DNA from: Deinandra increscens subsp. villosa | Lineage: Eukaryota; Streptophyta; Magnoliopsida; Asterales; Asteraceae | DNA: 64,000 nucleotides | Assembly: GCA_039602395.1 (NCBI GenBank) | Contig: JBCNJP010000017.1 | Span: 91,524,182-91,588,181 of the forward strand | Direction of reading: 5' to 3' | Shown here: piece by piece, positions 34,822 to 47,146 of the stretch | Position numbering within the stretch: the first letter of the stretch is position 1 | Layout: every line of letters starts with the position of its first letter | Notes under the pieces: model-generated | What the model was told of the DNA's origin: nothing | Database searches by the model: none | The model's input: the letters and a program-made list of their open reading frames with translations, nothing else | Made by a program: the position numbers and the translations under genes

Positions 34822-36535
34822 AATTTCCCCTTTTCTTTCTGCAAATATTGGATTATATTCCCAAGGTACAAGCTGACAAACACACTTGAATTAGTGACCC
34901 TTTTTTAATGTAAGGTGACATAATATTGGTGTTAATCTCTTTTGGGTATTATTGATTCTCAAGAATGTTGAGTGATCAGGTGGTAGAGGTTGATGTCTTT
35001 TCTACCTATTAAGATAAAGAAGAATAGTTTTAGGAACAAGTGGACCATTAAATCGATTTATGTCCCAAGTTGTAATGGATGTGATGATCTTGCCTAATGA
35101 TGTATTTTTCTTTTGATTTCAGTTCATGCTAATGATGTATTTTTCTTTTGATTTCAGTTCATGACGTTGCATAGGAGGGAGATGTTAGGTTGCTCCGGTG
35201 TGTTAGAGAAATGGCTGAATACAAAATATTTTTTTGTTGTGTCCGTGTTTATTTTTTAACATATGGAGAGATAGTTGAATACATCTTTTTTTTTTTGTTA
35301 TGTTGGTTAACTTTCAGCATATAGAATAGAATGTAATTTATCATCTAATAAGAGCTTTTTTTATTCTCAGGGTCAAATTGTTTTGTTTGACATGAATTTG
35401 TTTTATTTGATTATGAATATAATTAAAGTAGATGTATTTGGTTTTAACATATTTTAGTTATGTAATTCTTTTGTAAAGTTTATTTATGTAAGACTAATTA
35501 TATCTGGTATCAAAACGCAAACGTAAAGACGGCTATAAAATGTCGAATAATATTAAAATAAACATTAAAAGGGTGGACCGTCGCAGCGCGCAGATGAGTC
35601 AATGTCTATATATAACAATTACGATTTTATGGATGTGTGTATGTTTATTATACTTCATCTAGACAAGTTTTCAGTTTGGCCAATATGATTGGTTGTTAGT
35701 ATTAAGGTTTATGTTATCTATTCTAATAAACAAAAGTTTCAATGTGAGGTGGCATTACCGCATCAGTCGGTCATCGTTGTTTTGTAAAATGTATTCACAT
35801 GTGGACACATCACTTAAAGTGTCGTGGACCCTTGATCAAGCCCTCTTGACTCGATTCGTTTCCAATTAATCCAACTGGATTGTATACATCTAAACCCTAA
35901 TCGATCTTTGTATGTTCACAACTTAATTATCTAATGTAGTATAATGAAATTCAAACTGACAGTGATGGTGAAGTGGCAGTAGTAACAAGTCAGTATGACT
36001 TTAACTTTATGATTTTGGTTGGTATGCTGTAAGAAACAACTTTAATTTTCATGACTATGGTTCTCTAATGAATCTATCATTTTATTATCGTTAGGTAATA
36101 ACATAAAATTGCTTGCAATGACAGGAAAACATTAGGTTAAATAACATTTAATTTCAAGCTCCCCGTCGCAACGCGGGGGTATGCAACTTGTTGAAGAACA
36201 TTAAAAAACGGATAACTAGAAAATCAATCTAAAAATAATTATTATCTTTAAAAGAAAACTAAATTTATATGTTATTTGGTTTCAGAGATGATTAACTAAA
36301 GTTATTTTAAACGTAAACTAGCACACTTCACATGTGAAACATAATTTATATATAAGAAAAAATAGATTGGTTCTCATATTCTTCGTTTTTTGGGGGTTTA
36401 TATATTGTAGACCCCCTAAGAAGTGTGGACACTTTATTTTGCATGTGAAATAAATCTATTTCATATTTGAAATTTTTTGAAGAAAAAAGAAATTAATCAT
36501 AACCATTAACTCAAAAGATTTAGTTGTTAAAAAGG
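34822..36535. other. Unassigned intergenic sequence
   Basis: No credible ORF. A 36-bp unit ending in TTTGATTTCAGTTCATG is duplicated in tandem (about 35094-35163). GC-rich words CCGTCGCAGCGCG (near 35579) and CCGTCGCAACGCG (near 36163) stand out in AT-rich sequence and may be ends of small transposons. Otherwise I see nothing. Confidence 0.4.

Positions 36536-36585
<50 letters not shown>
36536..36585. repeat. (TA)n microsatellite
   Basis: About 25 TA units directly left of the Pack-MULE-like element. Confidence 0.95.
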
Positions 36586-36588
<3 letters not shown>

Positions 36589-38183
36589 TTAATTACGGTT
36601 TGTGTTCCTGTGGTTTGCAAACCTTTTTGAATTGAATCCAAAGATTTAAAAATTTTCATCTCGAAGCCTAAGGTTTGTATTTCTTTCCTATTTGTGTCCC
36701 TGAGTCTAACGGAGTTAAAATTTTCTGTTAACTCAAAGGGTATTATAGTAGTTTTATATATAAGGGCTATTTATGAAAATTTCTACATTTTTAAAAATTG
36801 AAGGACTATTTATGTAATTACTTTAAACTAACAAAAAAAAAGACAAAAAGTTACAAAATTCATCTACCCTACCCACCATCATCCATTCGTGAACCTGCAA
36901 GTTCATCGCCACCGGCACCCCGCCAGTGCCACCACCATACCACCATCGTTCATCGTCTCCACCGCCACTGTTCACTAACACATACACAGTTGCCAACATC
37001 ACTACACACCACCACCGTCCAACATCCACCCCAAAAATATCATAACAAACACAAACTAATCAATTTGGCATTGCACAAACAACCAAAAATTAGACAAAAA
37101 TTCACATAAAAATGAAATCTTGAATCTTTTTTATGGAATCCTACCATAGCTTTCATCTTGGAGTAAAACGACCCGATGAAATTCAGGGTATCCTCTTCCT
37201 TTAAACCCGACACCCGACCCGAGTGGATGATCCGAATCATACTCAAATATACAACCAGTAGCATAGTTAATCAAAATAACCCCTTTTCACGGCAGACGTC
37301 GGCGAGAGTGAGGGTTCCGACGACATTAGTGCGAATCGTCTCCACCTTGTGCGACTCGCACCCGTCAACGTTTGGTCGGCCGCTGACTCCGGCGGCGTTG
37401 AATACGTGAGTAGGGTTCACGGCCATGTCGGCGACGAGGGTTGGAACAAAAGATATATCTCCTTCACTTGCATTATGTGAATCAAATCAATTCATAAATT
37501 GAACAATTGAATCGATATACATGCTGAGATGATGCAAGATTGCCATGGAGATGGAACCCTAATTCCAACATCCCAAATTTATATTCCATCGTCACCACAA
37601 ATTCAATCACTTACTGAAAATTTTCATTGTGTTTACAACCGTCGAAGCTCTCTCACAAGCCTACCTGATCAAACAGTTCTCCCTCGCCTGCGTTTAATTC
37701 CGATTCGATCGCCGTCACATTCAAATCAGAGGACATTCAAGGGCTTTCTTGCATGGATCACGACATCGTCTCATGGCTTCCTGTTCTCCGGCTTTCTACG
37801 ACATCGTGATGGTGATTGGTGAATGGTGAACGAAAGTGGTGGTGGAGTACGGGAGATGAGGGGTTGGGTTGGGGTAGGTTAAAAGGGTGGTTCAGAAAAA
37901 TTTATTTTTAATATTTTGAGGTTCGTTTTATTTTATTTTATTTTTTATTTTTATCTAAATTACAAAAACAACCCTTATATTTTGTTAATTTACACAACAG
38001 GTCTCTAATGTGTAAAATTACTATAACACCCTTTGAGTTAACAGAAAATTTTAACTCTGTTAGGCTCAGGGACTCAAATAGCAAAGAAATACAAACCTCA
38101 GGCTTCGAGAGGGAAATTTTTAAACCTTTGGACTCAATTCAAAAAGGTTTACAAACCACATGGACGCAAACCGTAATTAACTC
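36586..38183 (-). mobile_element. Pack-MULE-like TIR element (1.6 kb)
   Basis: Long terminal inverted repeats of about 165 bp (36586-36755 and 38015-38183), starting GAGTTAATTACGGTTTG on both strands and differing at about one base in ten. Flanked by a 9-bp direct repeat, TATAATATA (36577-36585 and 38184-38192), the TSD length of Mutator-like elements; the TA-rich flank weakens this. No transposase. The inside holds a fragment of a nucleotide-rhamnose synthase gene and a GGTGGT-rich stretch. Confidence 0.75.
37152..37437 (-). pseudogene. Captured fragment of nucleotide-rhamnose synthase/epimerase-reductase (NRS/ER, UER1-like)
   Basis: The parent enzyme converts UDP-4-keto-6-deoxyglucose to UDP-rhamnose. 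The minus strand reads PTHVFNAAGVSGRPNVDGC, ESHKVETIRTNVVGTLTLAD, then in other frames YATGCIFEYDSDHPLGSG and EEDTLNFIGSFYSKMKAM. These match in order the Rossmann-domain stretch of NRS/ER, including the YATGC motif. At least two 1-2 bp frameshifts and a stop (TGA near 37283) break it. The coding match ends at KAM followed directly by GTAGG, like a splice donor, so the capture probably took genomic DNA with an exon-intron border. It lies centrally between the TIRs. Confidence 0.75.
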
Positions 38184-38492
38184 TATAATATATATATATA
38201 TATAGGGGATGGAATAATTAATAACCCTTCTTTAGAGAATTAACCAAATAACCACCATCTAGTGGTGGAAAAAAACCAGATTGAACCAGATCATGGCATG
38301 TGTCTTTTCCTTTTTTTTAATTATAAAGGGCAATTATGTCATTTAACACACCCACATAAAACACCCCCTTCATTTTAAAAAGCCTATAACTTTTTTATAC
38401 TTTGTCGGATTTTTATAAAAATTACGCCGTTAAACTCGTCACATTTTTATCTTTAATTCCATTATAGTCTCGACGTTTTTTATTGTCGTTTT

Positions 38493-38820
38493 CTCAGACG
38501 TATGATGTAGCACTAGTGTTACAGCCACTAACATCATTGTCATAATTGTTAACAAAGAACAAAATTACATCCATACATTCATAACTAGTAGCGTCGATGT
38601 TTCTACTTGGGTACAACTGCATATGCATATATTACAAAATACAAATGCATCAATATCTCAGACGTACGATTTAGCACGAGTGTTACAACCACTAACATCA
38701 GTGTCATAACTATTAACAAAATGAACAAAATTGCATCCATACACTCATAAACAGTAGCATCGGTGTTTCTACTTAGGTACAACTCCATATGCAAATATTA
38801 CAACCTACAAATGCATAAAT
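38493..38820. repeat. 164-bp tandem duplication
   Basis: Two diverged units starting CTCAGACGTAYGATKTAGCAC at 38493 and 38657. Confidence 0.8.
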
Positions 38821-39224
38821 ATGCATATAAACACTGATGCTATAACCGTTTGCAGCGATGCTACTTACAAATGTATCAGATATTGTATTCAGAAAAAACA
38901 ATGTACAACTTTTAATGCATAAATTACAAGTTGAAAATGGTCGGTGACTAGTGAATCCAAACACTCATATCTAATAATCAAATTGTTATTTTTCACCTGT
39001 TGAAGATAACCAGTTAATAAAAACAAACCTTAAATTTATGTTTGACATATCTTAAAAGTAAGATAATGAATAGATGGAGAATTTGTAGAATTTGGGCTCA
39101 CCAATAGGCGCTCCCACCTACCCCGTTATTATGGATGATCCATTATACTTAATCGGGTCATAAAAATCAAATAATCTACATCAGATTTACCGGATTTGAA
39201 GGGTAGACAACCAAAAAAAAGCAG

Positions 39225-39425
39225 CGGTAACCATGGACGGCGACCGTAACCAAAAAAGCAGCGGCGGTAGTCGGAGGGTATCGGCGGCGGACCCCCGAGA
39301 GGAGGGAGGTGTCTATGGTTTTCTGAGCCGGCGAGGATGGAGGCGTCGAGGAGGGAGTCTAGCGCCGCACCGGGTGAACCTCGGAGGGAGCGAGGTGTGT
39401 CGGAGATGCCGATCTATTTTGTGAT
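39225..39425 (+). other. GC-rich island with short ORF inside the TIR element
   Basis: ORF at 39233-39424 (MDGDRNQKSSGGSRRVSAAD...) of 63 codons. Composition is far more GC-rich than the flanks, with CGG/GGA codons. Looks like a captured 5' exon or leader of a host gene, but I do not recognise it. Could be non-coding. Confidence 0.3.
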
Positions 39426-39627
39426 ATTTCGATGGATCTGGTGGTTTGGTGAAGATAATATTTAAACAAAGAAAATAGGGTAATACAAATTACATTCCTA
39501 CCCTTGGATCAAATACAACCACAAAAATGATATCCTGCCTCTCAACCATTGGATCAAAAAGTAAAACCATTGAGATGGGGTTAATTGGTTAATTCTCTAA
39601 GAAGAGGTTAATAATTGTTCCCTATCC

Positions 39628-39630
<3 letters not shown>

Positions 39631-39674
<44 letters not shown>
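39631..39674. repeat. (TA)n(GT)n microsatellite
   Basis: TA run followed by about 13 GT units. Confidence 0.95.
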
Positions 39675-39969
39675 ATAGAGAGATGCCGGTTCAAATGTAG
39701 ACCAGTTTTTTTCCTGAGTTTCGTGCGGACCAACACATTTTTACCACGTATCATATTAATAAAATTAGGCAGAAGGGTATATGTGTCATTTGAACGATAT
39801 AGTTGTTATGTTAACTGCTGTAATACTAGAAAGTTTTGATTATGTGTATCCCAAATCATCAAATTCAAAATTCACAGATCAATTAGGGTTTAACATAATA
39901 CGGATTCATTCGATCTTACTGTTTTAACACGATTGACAATCGACTGACTTTTTTTTTCATTGATTTTAC

Positions 39970-40801
39970 ATGGCTTCTTCGTCTGATTCAAGTGAAAGCT
40001 CGAATTCTAATGTTCTTATTGAAGGTAATTCTCGAAATGCGATCATCACCAGTTACCATTAGAATTGGATAAATCATGTTTGTTTTAATCTTCGTTATTT
40101 TTGTATGGAATAGGATCACATTCGTGTTGGTTTCGTATATATTCAAATAATAAGCATACTCATGATGTAAAATCATATAATAAGCATACTTAATACATAT
40201 TCAGTATGAAGGTATATATTATGATGGTCTGGTCTCGATCAAGTGTTTTTACATGATCACTATGTTCATGCGATCTATGATGGTATGCTTTATAGTGTGA
40301 TGTGATATATAATGTTCTATGATGAGGTTTAGTTTTTTTGTTAAGTTAATAACGTCAGGTAGACCTTGTTGTATGATTACTGTTTCATTGTATATGTGCT
40401 CGTATGGTTTTCTAATAAGTTGTGATATATCATGTTTTACGATGAGGTTTTTTTTCCAGTTAATAGTGTAGTAAGACCATGACAGGTAGTAATTTTTTTA
40501 GTAGTATGCATTTATACTGGTATGTTTTCTAAAGAACTGAACTGTAATGGGTGTTTTTAGATTTTATTCTGATATTAATATTGTTGGTGTCATTTTTAGA
40601 AGTTGCTCATTTTTGTGCTAATGATGGGTAAACTATTCCTAATTACTCTGTAAATGGAACTGAGCGTGTATCTCCAACAACTGGGAAGAAGTTTTATTCC
40701 CCGGTTGTTGCCAGTCGTCTAAACCTGAGCTTGGTATGCCTTTTGATACGGTTGACCAAATGTTTGATTTCTACAAAAAACTATGGCAAGCTATGAGGTT
40801 T
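39970..40801 (+). pseudogene. FAR1/FRS-like gene fragment, broken
   Basis: Exon 1 (39970-40024) encodes MASSSDSSESSNSNVLIE and ends at a GTAATT donor. An exon from 40600 (after TTTTTAG) joins in phase but hits a TAA at 40629-40631. Further on PTTGKKFYSPVVASRL is followed, after a 1-bp frameshift, by PELGMPFDTVDQMFDFYKK. That resembles the start of the FAR1 DNA-binding domain of the transposase-derived FRS family. The remaining domain is missing: at 40802 the sequence changes to an LTR-like start. Family call is from memory of the motif. Confidence 0.5.
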
Positions 40802-43337
40802 TGTGACATCCCGAATTTTTCAAGTTATTCTTGATTAAAACGAACTTGCGTTATTACGAATGTTGTTGCGAAAATTCATGCATGTATTGCATTAAACACA
40901 TGATTAGGGTTTTGTGTGTCTGCCACTACATGAGCATTGTACATAAGTCTAGACATCGGTGAATTAACTTAACGAACATGATCAACGTGCATGATCCATG
41001 GTTTCATGTGATGTGTGTTAAATTATACATATTTTTCTATAAAATTTTCCTCGCATTTTGGGTTATTTCTGACTAACTATTAGCAAAATAGTGCTATATT
41101 GTTATCTTTTTAGTTTTTCAGTGTAATCCAGTTGAAAATTACATAAGGAGTAAAAAACACTTAAAAATGAATAAAATATAAAGACTTCGTGATTTTGTGC
41201 CAAGACCCGAGCTATGACTCAAAAAAATGGACATGATGCATTCATACAACCCTCTCTCGAGTCAAGACAAAGTGGTAACCCACGACTCAACCACACATCA
41301 AAGCACAACTGCTAGAAGACAGTGGTATGCTCAGCAACCGCATAAAACTTTCGCGAGAGCATATCTCGGGCTAGAAAATGAGTTAGAGGACCCATAAATA
41401 GTGAATTTTGAGTATCTCTACGAGAGGAAGAAGATTATAAGGTCAAAAAAACATGTTTCTAAGTTAAGCACGACCCGTGCCCAACTTTGGCACGACCCCT
41501 GCCCCCGACGAATCTTTCAGAAAGATGATTTTTTTCATGCCAGACACTCCTCTGACAAGCACGGCCCGTGTCCACTGACATGTACGATCTCGTGCCACTG
41601 AAAACTAACAAGCACGGCCCGTGCCCACTGACAGGCACGACCCTGTTCCCACTCACACCGAAATTATGTCGATTGTCAGATGAGCACGACCTCGTGCCCA
41701 ACTTGGGCATGTCCCCTTGACAAAGTCCCCAACTGCCTATAAATACCCCAACCTCCACCATTTCAACTTGCTCATTTCCCATCCTCTATTTCTTTAGTTT
41801 AGTTTGTTTCTCTCGTGAGCCATTTGACGTTTTTATGTTTTTGTAATCAGGTTTATAAGAACATTAACTTAAGTTTTTGCAAAGTATTTGCCTATGAATC
41901 TTTCTTCTTCTCTTAAGCAAATTATTAAAGCCATGATTGGCTAAACTCTTATACTCACTTGGGAATCAACAAACCTCTAGCGGGTTGGTAAGTGACTTTA
42001 TAAACTCATCTTAAGGTTTGTGTTAATGACTTTATGAAAACCCTTCCGATTGAAAGTTTATTATTAACCTTTTTGAACAAGCGTGCTCTAGATATCGCAG
42101 ACTATTTGAAGAGTCGAAGTCTCATCATCCGGACTTGTGACACGTGGTTGGGGGACGATGCATGTCCTTCGGGTGACTAGCGCCTCATGCTACATGATAC
42201 GTTCTGGGTCCTTATGTCTATGTAAGCAAAACCGGCTGACCATGCATGTGCGCGCTGAAAGTTTTGGTTGGGAAAGAGGGTTGGTAATATTTTGTCACCT
42301 CACGGAAGCCGATGGTATGTGTTGGTGGACTTGGCTCTGATTATGACTTACGCTCATGCACGAGAGTGTTACATGGAAAAGACGGGTCTTAGTCCCTAAA
42401 AAAGATCATTTTCATAATAAAATAATCCAGCACGCAGGGTTGTTCCCCTACTCGTTCATGACAACCTGTCGAGTGTACTGCCCGACCCGGGAGCCCTACA
42501 ACTAAGTGGCACTACACCACTATATTTGTTTACTAGCAGCATAGTTTCCCAGGGTTCGTACCTCAAGGAGCGATCACCTGGGAGAGTAGTGATACCAGAT
42601 TTGAGGCTGAGAGACGGTCTAGTTTCCTTCTAGTAAACAATCTTAAGGAAAGCTTATGAACAACCATTTTACCTTCATCAGCCACTGGTAAGTTCTCCCA
42701 AGTGATATTCCCTTCGATCTACAAAACTAAAAACACCATCCTATTTTATCTTTATTTTATTTTATTTAGTTTAGTTTAGCTATCCATTTTTCTACCTTTT
42801 ATATATGGTTAGACGTTAACAGAGATAAAGTATCAAGAGCCCTCTTTTTCCTTGTGTCTCGGTCAACTTAACACTACAATACTACTACACGATGGGTGCA
42901 CTTACCCGTGTTATGTGGTGAAATAGTAGTTGTTCACGTTTATCGTGTTTTATATATTTAAAAGCTTAATGCAATAAAAGCGTCACTAAAACTGCTATAT
43001 TTTTTATACACCACAACGCAAACCATCATGTGAACTAGACATTCTATGATTTCATGTGGAACTATATCTTATATTTTATGATCGTATGCGACGTTGTTCA
43101 CGTAAAACATTTATGATTTTGTGTGACGTATTTATGTAAATCGTTGCATGATTTTATGTAAACTGTTTCATTATTCTATGTGAATTATAAACTTACGATT
43201 TTATAAGTTGTAATTCTATTGATTGGTGTATTTATTTAAATATACAATCTCATACATGTTTTGAAAAAATGGCTTTTCGAAGTACGAGTATTTTATAAAG
43301 TTACACTCGGTTGAGTATTGATTAAAAACCAAAACCT
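40802..43337 (+). mobile_element. LTR-like repetitive sequence, boundaries unclear
   Basis: Starts TGTGACATCCCGAATTTTTC, a common plant LTR start, immediately after the FRS-like fragment. Contains a TATA-like CTATAAATACC (about 41738) and phrases such as GATGGGTGCACTTACCCG (about 42892) that I associate with gypsy LTR/leader sequence. No pol ORF. The other end and a TSD could not be found. Confidence 0.35.
41465..41720. repeat. GC-rich degenerate minisatellite
   Basis: Repeated GCACGACCCGTGCCCA / GCACGGCCCGTGCCCACTG words, five to six times, with internal near-palindromes (GCACGG...CCGTGC). ORFs here on both strands are translations of the repeat. Confidence 0.6.
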
Positions 43338-43616
43338 TGAGTGTCACACCCCTGATTTCCACTAACGGAGTTTTACCGTGTGGGTTGTGAACCAGACCAG
43401 GACCCGAGTCATTAGTTACATCAAACATAAGTTAAGGGTTCAAAATGTAAATATATTTCCAAACGGGAAATATCAAAACCAGAGTTTAAAAATCCAGCGG
43501 AAGCATATTAAAGTAATGTTGCGCAAAACAAGCGCCCATTAAGTAAACAACCAGTTTAAGTCTAAGTTTTGAAAATGTTAAACACAGATTCCCAAAATAA
43601 AAGGTTTAACCAGCGT
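43338..43616. repeat. Older repeat split by a retrotransposon, left part
   Basis: Begins GTGTCACACCCCTGATTTCC, an LTR-like start. Its continuation resumes at 49778, after the inserted element and target duplication. Confidence 0.5.
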
Positions 43617-45427
43617 TAATGTGCTCGGAACGTACCTAAAAATAACTATTCAAACCTAGACCTAACCTAGACCTAGACACACCTAAATTTTACCGAAACT
43701 ACCTAAAACCGAACCGAACCCTAAGGCAGTGAACCCGTCGGATTATAGTAAAGCTAAGGTAAGACCGGATATCGAACCTAGGACACTACGAAAACAAGAA
43801 TTAACCTAGACCTAAGAAATGGAAATATTGAGATTTAAATTGGGTTTTTGATTTGAGGAATTAAATTAACTAACTTAACTAAATAACGCAACTAACAAAC
43901 GGACAGCAGGATAACTCAGGAAATAATCAGACACGAGAAAGACACCACCTAGACCTAGAATCCCAACCAATACCTACAACTTAATCTGGCTATGACAACT
44001 CTGATGGACGCTAATTCACCTTTTAAGTCCTTCTTAGCAAATGTTCCTAACGTTCGGACAGGAGTTCACCTTATGGGTACATCCAACCTCAACTAGACCT
44101 AACCACCCTCGAAACAATCTAAGGCACCTTAAGCTAGCAGGAACTACCACTAATTAACACAATCAACACGGAATAGCAAGCTAACTAACTTCCTAGGGCA
44201 TCCCTCTCCCGATGGCGATGTGATCCTAATCCACTAGCCAACCCAACTACCCGACCTAGCTATCACCTTCCGGCTTGTCTAACTAGAGCAGCACACAAGA
44301 CTTAAGGAATTCACTAAAATACTAAACTATGATAATCAAGACAGATAACCAAATCAATCACAAACACACAGTCACGCAATCGATTACCCAACCCAAACCG
44401 AAAGACATTCGCAGATTAGGTAGTTTAGTAAGTTAATTCAAACCCTAATTCTAGTGGTCATATGCATACAATCATGTTAATCAACGGAATTAAATAGAAA
44501 CATAACATCAATCAAGAAGTCATAGCCAACACAAAGTCATAAATACTAGTTGTTCATCCACACGGTCTAGGCGGTGGCAATTAACCTAGCTAACCACCAT
44601 GATAGTCAAGAATACCAAATCCAAATTAAACCCTAAAAACATAGTGTAAACTAGAATTTAAATAAGAAAAATAATATTCAAGAAGGAAAAATAAATAAAC
44701 CGGATGGCTTCAAAGTATTATTGCTCCTCTTCCGTCTTCGTCCGTCCAGTTGATTGCCGTCCGGAGTCCCTCTCAAAATTTCGTCCGTAGGGTCTTCTGT
44801 TCTCCCGAAGTCGTCTGAATTGTTGGCGGAACCCCCCTTATATAATTCGTCCAAGATAAAGATACTTATCCCATGTGACGTCAAATGTTCTGTTAATTGT
44901 TATCCTTTTACTTTCTTGTGCAAGTCACAATAGGCCCAAACAAAATCAACCAATCTGTAATATCTTTGATGCTCGTAAAAAATCAGCCCAAAGTCCACTT
45001 TTGTTTTCTTTTATTTCCAAACCGCACGTGAAAAGAAAATGGAGAATCCTTTTGATTTTTTTTTCCTTTGTATCCACGTGACTTCACATTTAGTTATCAT
45101 GAATTTTCAAATCTTGTACACTAAAGCCCCTTGACTTATTATAAATTTTATGTCAGTCCCTGAACTTTGATGTAATATCATACCATCCCCCTAGACTCTT
45201 ATGTCAACCTACAACCAAATATTTTTGAACAAATTTTAAGCATATTGACATAATTAAATATAGTACTCAAATAAATACTAAACTCACCCAAAATATATAA
45301 AAATGACCCAATACCACAATAAGACTCAAATAACTAAAATAGATAAAAACTAAATAAAAATGACACAAAACCGACTCAAATACTATACAAAATACAAGGG
45401 AAAACCGGATGTGTTTACCACACATCA
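43617..45427 (-). repeat. 3' LTR of the non-autonomous element
   Basis: On the minus strand starts TGATGTGTGGTAAAC and ends GAGCACATTA. Contains a 68-codon ORF (44678-44884) identical to the one in the other LTR. Confidence 0.9.
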
Positions 45428-45445
45428 AACATCCCCACACTTACT
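45428..45445 (-). other. Polypurine tract next to the 3' LTR
   Basis: The minus strand reads AGTAAGTGTGGGGATGTT immediately before the LTR start. The core AGTGTGGGGA recurs four more times in the interior. Confidence 0.6.
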
Positions 45446-47146
45446 CTTTTTTCGTCCTCGAAAAATACTGCAATGGAATCACAACCAGGAAATTGACTTC
45501 TAAACATTAACATTTAAAATTAACAGTCCACCAAAACAATTCCACATACCATAACGTACTACACTCTAACTTCGATTGCCGATATTTCTATCCGACTAAA
45601 CCCAACCACCAACCTTTTCTTTCGCCCCCATGTGTTTATGAAATTACCAGATATAAGTTCAGTCTACCTATGGATCCCACTAAAGAAAGGTCAAGTTCAA
45701 CTTACTAACGAATCATATTCAGTCAAAGCAAAGGGTATAAATGATTTAAATTTATTTATTTTCTCCAACCCCCTTAAACCAGATACTAAGATGTCCAAAG
45801 AATAACTATTTATTGGAATGCAACTTCTTGAGCATTTATTCACTACTTGACACATTTTTTTCTTTTCCATTTTTTTTTCATTTTTTTTTTTTTACTATAA
45901 TTGGTTACTTTTACCTAACTTACCAACGGACATCATCAGAGGTATTCTTTCACAAGGTCTTACCCCCGAAATCATACGTGAGTATTTTGCCCGCGAGATG
46001 CAGAACATCATCAGAGGCACTTACCACGGGATACTATCCTTAGTTCGTACATGAGTATTCTGCCCCTTCACTCTAATTCATTAACCAAATTATTAACTAC
46101 TATGCTCAATTGAAATTCTAAGGACATAGGAGTATCTAGCCTAAAGCGGTCTCTTTCCTCCTAATCATCAGATTCAGAATCCCTATCACTCCTAAAATGG
46201 GAACCCACTAGCAGACTGATTAGCATATTTATACAACAATAAACACACAGGCTATTTAAGCTACTCCTAGATCAGCTGGGCCTACCGACACATCATAGTT
46301 TAGTAATGCTTTCCATTCTCACCATACTTATCACTTTACCAAATTATTTATTAATTTATCACTTAAGCACAAAATTAGAAAATCAATTCCCAGTTTTACC
46401 TATCATTTTCCATTTAATTGCAGTCAGAATCTTGGACATTTTTGAACTATTTTTCAATTGTTTTGTTTTTTTTTTTAAATCTTTGGACTTTAAAAAAAAT
46501 ATTTTTAAACACACTAAAATAAAAAAACAAGACGCAAGTATAAATAATAAAAAGACGCAAGGTTTCCCATCCCCACACTTGAACGACACATTGTCCCCAA
46601 TGTGAAATGAGAATAAAATAAAATAGAAATAAAAATAACCACACGAAAGATAAAAATAAAAATGCAAACGAAAAAATTAAAAATAAAAAGAAAAATTGGA
46701 ACAAACTCCCCTGATTTCTGATTTTGATGAGTTGAAGGCGAGTTTGAATCCACAGGTCCTCCATTGAATTCCATAAGCATCCAAGTGCAAATATCATCGA
46801 ACCTGCAAAACAAAAAACAAACAAAACAAACGACTCGACAAAAACTATTAATCACGAAAAATAAAAATAAATAAGAATAAAAATAAAATAAAACCAATAT
46901 GAAACGTGATTACCTGGAACCTCAGAGATCAGATAAGTGAATAGCAAAAGGCTCGGAACAGTGCCTACCAATTATTCAAGTACATACCTGGAATGCGTTT
47001 GATGCACGATTTCACTTCTCAAACTCCTTGATTTCCTGCAAACACGAAAAACACAAAAAACACAACCGAAAAGAAATGCACGAAAACACATAAATGCAAA
47101 AATTAAACCAAAACTACAAACTTTACAACTCGGGCACTATGTCAAT
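45446..47146 (-). other. Interior non-coding part of the non-autonomous element
   Basis: AT-rich, low complexity (A-rich runs near 46490-46700). Three overlapping minus-strand ORFs at 46383-46897 are hydrophobic translations of A-rich sequence and are not supported. A conserved-looking GGGGACAATGTG...AAGTGTGGGGATG motif lies at 46568-46600 (minus). Confidence 0.5.

Larger units (their letters stand above)
38203..39630. mobile_element. Second TIR element (1.4 kb) next to the Pack-MULE
   Basis: Inverted ends: left TAGGGGATGGAATAATTAAT, right complement TAGGATAGGGAACAATTATT, both continuing into AGAGAATTAACCAA. Only a (TA)n tract separates it from the preceding element and another (TA)n follows it. 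Contains a 164-bp tandem duplication and a GC-rich island; no transposase. Confidence 0.6.

Noticed and set aside
41401..41782. ORFs on both strands at 41401-41601 and 41459-41782
   Set aside because: Both are frames through the GC-rich minisatellite.
46383..46897. Overlapping hydrophobic minus-strand ORFs of 94-127 codons
   Set aside because: They are translations of A-rich low-complexity sequence in different frames with no motif or codon signal.
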